Below, one piece after another: positions 20,878 to 28,908 of a DNA stretch of 64,000 nucleotides. The stretch covers positions 62,001 to 126,000 of the forward strand of contig JANQOR010000023.1 in the NCBI GenBank assembly GCA_028285685.1, given 5' to 3'. Both the position numbers and the translations under genes were made by a program. Each line of letters starts with the position of its first letter. Position 1 is the first letter of the stretch. Source of the DNA: Cyclobacteriaceae bacterium. Lineage in GTDB: Bacteria; Bacteroidota; Bacteroidia; Cytophagales; Cyclobacteriaceae. A model generated the notes under the pieces. The model was given only the letters and a program-made list of their open reading frames with translations, ran no database searches and was not told the DNA's origin.

Positions 20878-23055
20878 TTAGCATTTAATGATAAAGAAGT
20901 AATTGGCAGTATTATCAGCTGTCATGTCAGGTACTTTTTTACCTACCACCTCGTATAGGTCAGGATATTTTGCCTGCGTAATTGACTGACCTTCAGCTTT
21001 TAGCCACCCAGTTGGAGGCTCTTTCCCACTAAAGGCAATAAGACTTCCCACCGGCATAACCTCCCCCGTTTTATCTTTTATCCGACCCTCATCGACATGT
21101 AAGTCGGTATTTTTCACTTTTACAAACTGTTCTGGTGTGCCAAATAAGTTCAGCCCAAAGTTTTCTTCGATTGAAATATTTGCCGGACTGTTGGTTTCAC
21201 CGCCGGACAGAAAATCGATACGGGAACCAGTCCCGAGGTGTCCAGATTGGTCGATTGCTAATCCCAAGGATAGCTCTCCATTCAAAGTGGAGGTCTCCTT
21301 GTAAATAGGTACCTGGAAGTTGGTGTCCCAATAGCCTGGTAGGTTACGCACCGTAATGTTCAACATGACCACACCATCATCTCCTGAGATTTGAATATTT
21401 GAGAACTTAAAAACCAAGTGGTTGGCTGTTATGTATTCGTTTGTCCCATAGTAGGTGTCGATTATATGTGTTTTATATTTTAAGTACATATAATCATAAG
21501 CGACTTTACACGGTATAATGTAGCTAAGGCTTGGAACCTGTAATTCTGAAAGACTTGAATTAAGCTCAGCCAAGAACGTATCGTAGTTTTCGAGGAAGTA
21601 ATCGAAAAACAAAGCGCCATTCACTCCTTGGAAGCAGCCAGTTCCATCGCCAAAACCTGAGGGAACTTCTTTTTGAATCGAAGGGCTGCCATCGACGGTT
21701 TTGAAGTTTTTCATGCTGTATGATTTTTTCCAAAAGAGGGTATAGCTGGGCCAGTCTTTGTCTCCCAAATTCAGTTGCTTAATAGCTGAAGCATTTTCTC
21801 TGAAAAAATCGGACCAGTTGTTGGGCTTGATAGAATCCTTTTGAAAGGAGGCCTTATTCGTATCTACAAAAGATGTTTTGTAATAGTTATTTGCGACAAT
21901 CGCATAGGCTCCAGGCATACCTCCAAATCCTTCATCTAAGTTCTCAAGGAATTCAGTCGGATTATCATAGGGATCGCTTGGATTAGTATGAGGGTTGAAT
22001 TTAAGGGGGAATCGAACATATCCTGAACCAGAAGTTGGAGGTTGGGTTGTTAAGGAACCATCAGGGAAATAATGTTTTTCATTAGGGTTTTGGTAAAGTT
22101 CAAGAGAAATGTTTTCATTTAAATTCACTCCATTAACCTCTGAGGCTGCACCAAAATGCATCAATTTAGAAGTGACATCACCGTAAGAGAAATCAAAGTC
22201 AATTTGAGTTAAAGGACCAAATTGAACCGGTAGCTTATCGATTGTTTCAAAGGATATATTAAGCTCATTTGGATAGGCTTTTTTATTTAACAGTACATTT
22301 TTTCCCAGTACTCCGAAGTATAAGGGTGCGTAGGAATGCCCCAGGTGATTGATAATGTCGACGTGCTTGGATCGTTTAGCTGAAATGGGGTCGCCGGTAC
22401 CATTTAACAGTAGATTTCCGAATTGGAATTCAATTTGGGTACTTCTTGAGCCAGCACCTGGAGCTGCCGAAATACCATTCAGGGTGAAGGACAAATTCCA
22501 AGCGGTATCGGCTGATGGGGGTGCGATCGTTACATCGTTCTTAAAAGCGCAATACCAAACCAATGCTCCGTCTGTGTCACGAGGAAAAGGTCCGTTTACG
22601 GCACAAGGATTACTTGGACTAGCGGACTTGAGTGCAGAATAGAGAAGCGTGGTAAATTCATTTTGGACATTTTCTCGCAGGGTTCCGGGACGGACAGCAA
22701 TGGAGAAATTGTAGTTCTCTTCACTCAAAACCAAGCCGGTTAGATTGGATGGCGCTAAAGTTGCTGTATTAGCTGGTGCAGGAGTTGTGGGGGAAGTTGG
22801 TGGTGTAAATCCAGCCCCTTTTAATGTATATTTTTTTTGATCAACCTGACTGATCGAGATGAGTACCTGCTGAGAAGCTGCATCTGGGTCTGCATTGTTG
22901 ACGATATATATAACAGAAAGGCCTTCACCCTGAAGCTGATTTTCCAGCGAAATATCAAAGGGGTATGCTGTGTTAAATGTCTGTAATCCTGGTTTGATCA
23001 TATCGATTTTTTTTACCTGGTTGTTGTTTTTTGCTGAGGAATCAGCTTGAGCCAT
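20878..23055 (-). CDS. Large protein with phage tail-collar-like C-terminus (725 aa)
   Basis: Second gene of the cassette. Most of the protein is beta-rich and Asn/Ser/Pro-rich with no domain I can name. The C-terminal about 60 residues (about 665-725) resemble the tail collar domain of phage tail fibres: MPVGSLIAFSGKEPPTGWL, then AEGQSITQAKYPDLYEVVG, and a closing VPDM..NYFFIIKC. In phage and microcystin-dependent-protein-like tail proteins this domain lies at or near the distal tip. No signal peptide. The longest frame overlaps the upstream gene by 43 bases; an internal ATG at 23001 (MIKPGLQTF) would give an 11-base gap instead and may be the real start. The collar is the only structural clue to the whole cassette. 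Confidence 0.82.
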   Translation of the reverse strand: MAQADSSAKNNNQVKKIDMIKPGLQTFNTAYPFDISLENQLQGEGLSVIYIVNNADPDAASQQVLISISQVDQKKYTLKGAGFTPPTSPTTPAPANTATLAPSNLTGLVLSEENYNFSIAVRPGTLRENVQNEFTTLLYSALKSASPSNPCAVNGPFPRDTDGALVWYCAFKNDVTIAPPSADTAWNLSFTLNGISAAPGAGSRSTQIEFQFGNLLLNGTGDPISAKRSKHVDIINHLGHSYAPLYFGVLGKNVLLNKKAYPNELNISFETIDKLPVQFGPLTQIDFDFSYGDVTSKLMHFGAASEVNGVNLNENISLELYQNPNEKHYFPDGSLTTQPPTSGSGYVRFPLKFNPHTNPSDPYDNPTEFLENLDEGFGGMPGAYAIVANNYYKTSFVDTNKASFQKDSIKPNNWSDFFRENASAIKQLNLGDKDWPSYTLFWKKSYSMKNFKTVDGSPSIQKEVPSGFGDGTGCFQGVNGALFFDYFLENYDTFLAELNSSLSELQVPSLSYIIPCKVAYDYMYLKYKTHIIDTYYGTNEYITANHLVFKFSNIQISGDDGVVMLNITVRNLPGYWDTNFQVPIYKETSTLNGELSLGLAIDQSGHLGTGSRIDFLSGGETNSPANISIEENFGLNLFGTPEQFVKVKNTDLHVDEGRIKDKTGEVMPVGSLIAFSGKEPPTGWLKAEGQSITQAKYPDLYEVVGKKVPDMTADNTANYFFIIKC

Positions 23056-26000
23056 CCCTTCCTGATCTCGCTAGAACTTTCATCTTCTTTCTGACTTGAT
23101 TCCTTTTTGATTTTCAGTGTCCCTTCCGCTTCATCCCACCACTGCCATTCATAGCCGGGAACTGTAGGGAGGTTCAGCCGTAGATTTGTTGCATCATTCT
23201 CATTCGGCTGAAGAATTGGCCCAGTTTGGAACCACATGTTCAATTTTTTCATGGAGTCGAGGTAGTAGTCGGGTGGTATGGAAATGGCTTTCGTTGGTAG
23301 AATACCGGATGTCGCATGTACAACTCCTCTTGGATCCATCAACATGGTCATCTTAACTTCTTCCGAATTCAAAGCCAACCACTGTGTTTGAACTTGGGAG
23401 GTATCTGACGTTTGTATGTCAGTGCTTCCCTCTTCGCCAGCGGAGCCTTCCGGAGTTATAAAGGAATTACTTAGAACACCATTGCTTTCCATCCAGTAGC
23501 CCACTAAGCCATCATTAAGCTGCGCATGTTCTCCCAACCTGTAAGGCAATTGCATGTCCGTCCACTTGTTTTGGTTCCGGTTAGAATAGTACCATGGAGG
23601 ATTGCTGTCACAATTATTGAGATCGATGAGCAGTGATGACCAATTTTGATTAAGTGCATGTAAGTCTTTCAGCTCGAAGGATAAGGAAGATCGTACCACA
23701 GCCATTGGTCGGCCCATTAGTAGTGCTTTGGTGTCTTGAAGGTTTACATTAGAAGGAGCAATGTTATTGAGTGCGGTTTGCGACGTGGTAATAAAATCAT
23801 TAAGGAAGCTTGCGTCACCTCGGAATTTTTCAACAACTGCCAGAAGGTGCGAATTGGTAATGTTTGATTGGATATTCTCCGCTTGATTTGACCCGGGTGG
23901 GACCTGCCATGAAGCATCGGAATCGATATATCCTAGCGCGGTTCCGTCAGAGTCAAAAACTGCAAATGTGTTATTGAGATAGTCCGACATCAGCCAACCG
24001 CAAATGGGGGAAGTAGAAGGATCGTTGGTCTCCATGTCAGCTGTTGTTAGATCTGCACCTGACTGAGCGGACAGCCATCGGAAGTTTAGCCTGGCAGCCT
24101 GAGCCAGTCGGGGTCTTAAGAACAGCTGCTTTTTTTCTAGCATGGTTTCCGAGGCAATAACAGGGGTGGAGTTATTTGGAAGTATAGATGCTACGCGACC
24201 GAAATTGTCGATCAGGTTCAATCGGTTGATGGACATTTTTCCGCTTCTGATCGGGTTAAAATCAAAGGCCATAATCGGCGAAGAATGACGGTTGTTCCCC
24301 ACATGTTGCGCAACCGTTGAAGTGAAGCCACTCTCGTATCCAAAACCTATTGGCTCTTTTATTGGCAGTTGATGCACTTTCTTAAGCATGATTAGTGCTT
24401 GATTAAAACCGTTTAGCGTCTGAGAAATCACTTCGCCTTTCTGCAATTCACTATAAGCAGCTTGTATCGAACATAGTGGATTTTTGTAGTCAACAGTGCT
24501 TGGTATACTGATAGTTGAATCCGAAGCGATTAGGGTTTGATAAGCATCTACCCAGGTGCTTCCGGTCAAAAAATCATCAATGGATTTACCTGCTACAAGA
24601 TTTATGCTATCCTTCTTGAAAATATCCGATACCAGATTTTTGATATGGTACATGACTGCATGCTTGGCGTGACTGCTCAAGAGCGCTGTTCCCGAAAAAA
24701 CGGATAAGTTGCCAGCCTTGTAGGTACTGCTTTGTTGCAGGTCAGGTCCCGTCGGATTTAGTGAGAAATTGTTTTTTAGTCCCTCAGAATCAAAGGCTCC
24801 TGAATCCTGCTCAAGGGCTGTGTCTATCAAATCTATCTGCCAATCTAAAATAAATGGCCTCCAGACCTGCTCCGACGATTGAAATAGGTTTTGAAATGTT
24901 GATGTACTCAGATCTGAGCCAGAGACCAGGCTACACTTCAAATTGGCAGAAACACTTTCTTCGGATCCGGCCAGTCCTGAGACCAGAAGAGCAGGAGCAT
25001 TCGCTTCCCAATAGCGTGGACCTGGCGTAGCTGTGAGCTGGAGTTGAGTAACCTGCTCTTTAATGATCTCCAATTGTGCACTTTTTTGATAGCCTGCTGC
25101 CTCTGTTTGCTTCTTGTTTGCCGCTTCCCATTTTTCCAACGCATTGCTTACTACAGTGCTGTTCTCAGTATTAACTACGTTTTGCACGTCGTTCCATGCT
25201 TTGACAAGCTGATTGGCATAAGATTTTTGGTTCGTGTCTTTTGTTGAAGCTAATGGGATAAATTGATCGTTTTTACTTGGAGCAGCTAGTTGCCCTGTGT
25301 CTCCAACCTGTTTTTTTATCTCCGAAAGACCATATGTCTCAATAAAGTACATGATGTGATCGGCATCCGGGTATTGCCCACGTTCCTCAGGTCCGATGTA
25401 CCTGGCGTGCATGTACTTGTTCCAGTCATAAAATAGTTGTTCTTTTAATGTTGCGAGCTTATGATTTGCCTGATCAAATTGCTTTTGTTTGGAGTTAAGC
25501 GTATCCAGTAATGCTGCTAATTGGGTTGAAAGGGGCAGCTGAGTACTCGTATCAGCTGTTGCGGACTTCACTTGAGGATAGATCTGAGAAATCTTCCATG
25601 AATGGCCTGAGTGGCTAGCTCTAAATCCCTTTTCGTGACGTGCCTCTAGAAATTTCGGACCAGTGTCCGTCAGTAAGTGGGCCAATTTGGACTGCAAAAG
25701 GGATGCCTCCAGTTGTTCTTCAATAGTAGTCTTAAGATCATCATCTCCCCCGCAGTATTTGTCTGCAATCAAAGCAGAGAGAGCTTCTGTGCCTGTGGAT
25801 CCAACTGAAATTTGAATATTGTCGGTGGTTGGAAGATTGCTGTCAGAAGTCACTTCGCCAATAAAAAGGGTCATCGGTAGATCTGCAGAGGTGAGGTTTT
25901 GATCATTGAGGTTAAGATCTAGATGAAATTGGCCTGCGAGCTCTTTTTCAATGGCACTATTTAGTTCAGTCTGGCTTAAGCCGCTATTGTTGTTGATTGT

Positions 26001-26738
26001 GTTGGAAATAGTTTGAGTGAGCAGGTCATCTTTGGACTCGCTGTTCCAGCCAACGATCGTGTAGGAACCCTTGTCTATTCCATCAGGGTCATGAAATCCA
26101 AAAACTCCTAAGCAATTGGGATAGAATGAAGAAAAGTTTATGTCGCCATATCCAACTACTGTGAGGGCCTTGCCTCCCACAGATTTAAAGCTGGAAGGAT
26201 TTGTTTTTTCGTAGGTCTGGCCAATGGTCTCATTCAATGTGGTGCCAGAAGCCAACTGAGTCTTTCGACCCATGTACCGATAGGGTTGTGCGATTGGACC
26301 ACTATAGGGGATTATACAGGTGATTTCATCCTGCTTGTCCGGATTGCTGGGATCATAACTTTCATCATGGATATGGTCACTCTCTATGAGCCACCTCTCA
26401 TTATCAGAATTTCGGGTTACGAACCACCTGTTTGGTGCAGCAGGCAAGGTTGCTGGGGTTGTGGTTGTGTCAGATGAAGAGCTATCGCTTCTTTGCTCTC
26501 CTAGATAATGAGGAACGATAAAATGAAGATGAACACCTTTGCCAAGAATTAACCCTTGACTAGCAAAGGGTTCGTGAACAATGCCATCACTGACGAAAGG
26601 TTGATCAAAGTTTATGTCTTGTGTGCCGTCGTTCCAAGGGAGCTTGGAAAAATCAGCAAGCGGGGAGGCTACCTGTCGTTCTGATGCCAGGTACATAGCC
26701 TCTACTTTAATGTGAACGGTCAGGTAGCTGTTCGGCAT
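23013..26738 (-). CDS. Giant uncharacterised protein, first gene of the cassette (1241 aa)
   Basis: 1241 aa, no signal peptide. The N-terminal region has a GKGVHLHFIVPHYLG stretch (about residues 67-81) and PNRWFVTRN (about 103-111), which I remember as typical of a family of very large hypothetical proteins in diverse bacteria (usually read as HLHWALPD..PNRW). The middle (about 410-560) is charged and Gln/Lys/Ala-rich with coiled-coil character. The C-terminal third contains many aromatic-rich beta stretches, ending in VPGYEWQWWDEAEG, and a basic tail. It starts the operon, with a 238-base gap to the divergent lipoprotein gene; I find no convincing promoter there. Role unknown; its size and first position fit a main structural component. 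Confidence 0.85.
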   Translation of the reverse strand: MPNSYLTVHIKVEAMYLASERQVASPLADFSKLPWNDGTQDINFDQPFVSDGIVHEPFASQGLILGKGVHLHFIVPHYLGEQRSDSSSSDTTTTPATLPAAPNRWFVTRNSDNERWLIESDHIHDESYDPSNPDKQDEITCIIPYSGPIAQPYRYMGRKTQLASGTTLNETIGQTYEKTNPSSFKSVGGKALTVVGYGDINFSSFYPNCLGVFGFHDPDGIDKGSYTIVGWNSESKDDLLTQTISNTINNNSGLSQTELNSAIEKELAGQFHLDLNLNDQNLTSADLPMTLFIGEVTSDSNLPTTDNIQISVGSTGTEALSALIADKYCGGDDDLKTTIEEQLEASLLQSKLAHLLTDTGPKFLEARHEKGFRASHSGHSWKISQIYPQVKSATADTSTQLPLSTQLAALLDTLNSKQKQFDQANHKLATLKEQLFYDWNKYMHARYIGPEERGQYPDADHIMYFIETYGLSEIKKQVGDTGQLAAPSKNDQFIPLASTKDTNQKSYANQLVKAWNDVQNVVNTENSTVVSNALEKWEAANKKQTEAAGYQKSAQLEIIKEQVTQLQLTATPGPRYWEANAPALLVSGLAGSEESVSANLKCSLVSGSDLSTSTFQNLFQSSEQVWRPFILDWQIDLIDTALEQDSGAFDSEGLKNNFSLNPTGPDLQQSSTYKAGNLSVFSGTALLSSHAKHAVMYHIKNLVSDIFKKDSINLVAGKSIDDFLTGSTWVDAYQTLIASDSTISIPSTVDYKNPLCSIQAAYSELQKGEVISQTLNGFNQALIMLKKVHQLPIKEPIGFGYESGFTSTVAQHVGNNRHSSPIMAFDFNPIRSGKMSINRLNLIDNFGRVASILPNNSTPVIASETMLEKKQLFLRPRLAQAARLNFRWLSAQSGADLTTADMETNDPSTSPICGWLMSDYLNNTFAVFDSDGTALGYIDSDASWQVPPGSNQAENIQSNITNSHLLAVVEKFRGDASFLNDFITTSQTALNNIAPSNVNLQDTKALLMGRPMAVVRSSLSFELKDLHALNQNWSSLLIDLNNCDSNPPWYYSNRNQNKWTDMQLPYRLGEHAQLNDGLVGYWMESNGVLSNSFITPEGSAGEEGSTDIQTSDTSQVQTQWLALNSEEVKMTMLMDPRGVVHATSGILPTKAISIPPDYYLDSMKKLNMWFQTGPILQPNENDATNLRLNLPTVPGYEWQWWDEAEGTLKIKKESSQKEDESSSEIRKGWLKLIPQQKTTTR

Positions 26739-26976
26739 TTGTTAAGTTGGTTGACAAAATTTTAAGTCAAACCGCTTCCTTCAATCGCAAAATATGGATG
26801 AAGAGAAAGTGGCGACTAATCCGTTACTAAAGATAATGAAAGTACATAACGAAGATGATGGGCTGCTCTTTACCTTTGTAAATAACTGATAATCAGAGCT
26901 TTAATTGATTGCTTACAGCACAATTCCGTTTTATTAGAAATAATTAGTATCTTTTTATTCTATAAAACCTAACTGT

Positions 26977-28557
26977 ATGACCTACCAACGAACCATTCGA
27001 CGAATTGCCTTTGTCCCGTTTCTTTTATTAGCTGTATTGGCCTGTCAGGAGCCAGGCAAAAAGGGAACTGCGTATCCTCAGCAATGTGACATTTCCAATT
27101 TTGCTATGAACCCTTTTCCTGAGAGTAGCTGGTACCCTTTGTCTGCGAGTTATCTGGATAGTCTGATAAAATCTGCTCGTTCAAGTCAAAGCAGGACACC
27201 AGGGCAGATCATCCGAGCACACGGTTGGCAGTTGTTTGCAGGATTGCAGGAACGGGTCCCCAACCTTGCAGGTGATAGTGTTTGGCGCTGGCAAACATGG
27301 CCGACTGCTACGCAGGCAATGAAGGAAACACATCACACTATGGTACCAAAGACTGCGGTGCAAAAGAGGCCAAAGCACTTGTTAGGACATAACCTAAACA
27401 ATGCGTCTGTTTCTGCAGAAGTGCCGATCAATTTCACCCCACCTAGCTATGTGGTGCCAGACCCGGTCTGTCAGTTGTTGGATTCTGCAAAAGGATGTAG
27501 TGTGCCAATCAACGGGTGTCGTTTTCAAAATAACGGGGATATTATGGTCGCTGGGGTGATTTACAATGAATCTGCCTATGACTGGATACGCGAACAAAAG
27601 CTGTACGATTGGGATACGGTCAAGGCCATGTGGCAACGAGTCTACACTGGCTCTGCGACTAACCGTAGAATAAAAGATTTTCCAAACAAAGCGATGGTTT
27701 TGAAGCCAATGTTTTGGCCTGTGAGGCAAGATGGATACACCGCCTTGCCCGTTTGGCGGGATTCAACCAACAACAATAATTATGACTTTTACTCGGGTTT
27801 CGAGATTCAAAGAGTGTGGCCTGCAGCAGTCGCGATAACCACAGAAAGTGATGATCCCACACCTGCTACCGATGTTGAGTTCTTGTATTATGTTAACGAT
27901 TCAACGGGTAATCCTATGGGTCCAAACAAGTATGAAAACGCACCTGTTGTTCCCATTTCTAAGTTTTACCACTGGCAGATTTCACAGCCGCAACTAGACG
28001 CTATGGATACGATTGACCGAGCGATCCTTGATCAGTCTGCGTACTGGTGTTACAATCGCGAATTCCAGGCGGGTGATTATGTGGCGCTCATTGCTATGCA
28101 TGTAATCACGAAGGAAATGCCGAGCTGGACCTTGCAGAGTTTTTGGTGGTCAGATGAAGCTAATACCTCTAAGTACCGAATATCAAGAGATAGTGTGGCT
28201 TCTCCTCCCAATCGGCAGGCCTTCAATAATTACCTCATGACCTCTACATATGGCATGAACGCAATCAATGTAGATCCGGCAGAGTGGCCTTTGGCATTTA
28301 ATCCGTACATTGAACTTGGAGCTGCTCATCCGATCCAGACCAATTGCAGGAATTGCCATCAACGTGGTGCGTTCCCGAACGAAAAACAAAAAATGGCACT
28401 TGGTGTTCAAATGCAGAACACAGCATCTTACCTCAGGGAAGGCTCTCAGTACCCAAGTGCATTGGACACATTTGATATTGCCAATCCCGTGCTGGACAGT
28501 CTGTTGATCATGGATTTTCAGTGGACGCTAACCGATCGAATCGTCCCACCAAACTAG
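26977..28557 (+). CDS. Lipoprotein with a single c-type haem motif
   Basis: 526 aa. The signal peptide ends in a lipobox (LAVLAC, Cys at about residue 23). Near the C-terminus a CRNCH sequence (Cys457, Cys460, His461) is a CxxCH haem c attachment motif, followed by a short region that could supply a distal Met. The preceding 430 residues have no fold I can name; they are rich in Trp, Tyr and Pro (for example MFWPVRQDGYTALPVW near residue 245). The C-terminus resembles lipoproteins in which a cytochrome c-like end is attached to a long non-haem part. It faces away from the six-gene cassette and is followed by the small zinc-ribbon gene. Substrate and partner unknown. Confidence 0.8.
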   Translation: MTYQRTIRRIAFVPFLLLAVLACQEPGKKGTAYPQQCDISNFAMNPFPESSWYPLSASYLDSLIKSARSSQSRTPGQIIRAHGWQLFAGLQERVPNLAGDSVWRWQTWPTATQAMKETHHTMVPKTAVQKRPKHLLGHNLNNASVSAEVPINFTPPSYVVPDPVCQLLDSAKGCSVPINGCRFQNNGDIMVAGVIYNESAYDWIREQKLYDWDTVKAMWQRVYTGSATNRRIKDFPNKAMVLKPMFWPVRQDGYTALPVWRDSTNNNNYDFYSGFEIQRVWPAAVAITTESDDPTPATDVEFLYYVNDSTGNPMGPNKYENAPVVPISKFYHWQISQPQLDAMDTIDRAILDQSAYWCYNREFQAGDYVALIAMHVITKEMPSWTLQSFWWSDEANTSKYRISRDSVASPPNRQAFNNYLMTSTYGMNAINVDPAEWPLAFNPYIELGAAHPIQTNCRNCHQRGAFPNEKQKMALGVQMQNTASYLREGSQYPSALDTFDIANPVLDSLLIMDFQWTLTDRIVPPN

Positions 28558-28611
28558 AACTGCCGATGGATTTTGGTCCAGAGAAATTTGGGAATTGGTT
28601 AAATTGGACAA

Positions 28612-28902
28612 ATGAGCACCAAGAAAGAAATACGATGCTATCAATGTGGTGAAACGGAAGAGAGCAGCATTGAGGATCTCTTCGGCTACATGGTTTGTCG
28701 GGCCTGTAAGGTAAAGCTGGGACTGTACCATGATGAGACGATTAAGAAGCATGCGGAATCTTTTCAACGTGCCAAAGACCTGAATCCACAGAAGCCATCG
28801 TATAAAGAAGAGGTAGACTACCGATTGATAGCAATGGAAAAAGACTATATCAGCAAACGAATTAAGCTACTTCATATTCAAGAACGACTGAGTCAACTTT
28901 GA
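28612..28902 (+). CDS. Small zinc-ribbon-like protein (96 aa)
   Basis: Two CxxC pairs at the N-terminus (CYQC at residues 9-12 and CRAC at about 33-36) form a likely zinc ribbon. The remaining 60 residues are charged and helical. No signal peptide; cytoplasmic. I do not recognise the family. It lies 54 bases after the haem lipoprotein gene, possibly co-transcribed, and ends 6 bases before the convergent permease gene. Confidence 0.7.
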   Translation: MSTKKEIRCYQCGETEESSIEDLFGYMVCRACKVKLGLYHDETIKKHAESFQRAKDLNPQKPSYKEEVDYRLIAMEKDYISKRIKLLHIQERLSQL

Positions 28903-28908
28903 TAGCTT

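Noticed and set aside
13113-26738. Prophage or prophage remnant
   Set aside because: Only a collar-like domain is phage-like; no capsid, portal, terminase, integrase or lysis genes, and the subtilase and DUF6603 genes are not phage genes I know.
26871-26878. TACCTTTG as -7 promoter box of the haem lipoprotein gene
   Set aside because: Matches TAnnTTTG but has no -33 TTG at the right distance and lies about 100 bases from the start; chance match likely.
26794-26889. 31-codon plus-strand frame in the divergent gap before the haem lipoprotein gene
   Set aside because: Looks peptide-like, but too short to support without conservation data.
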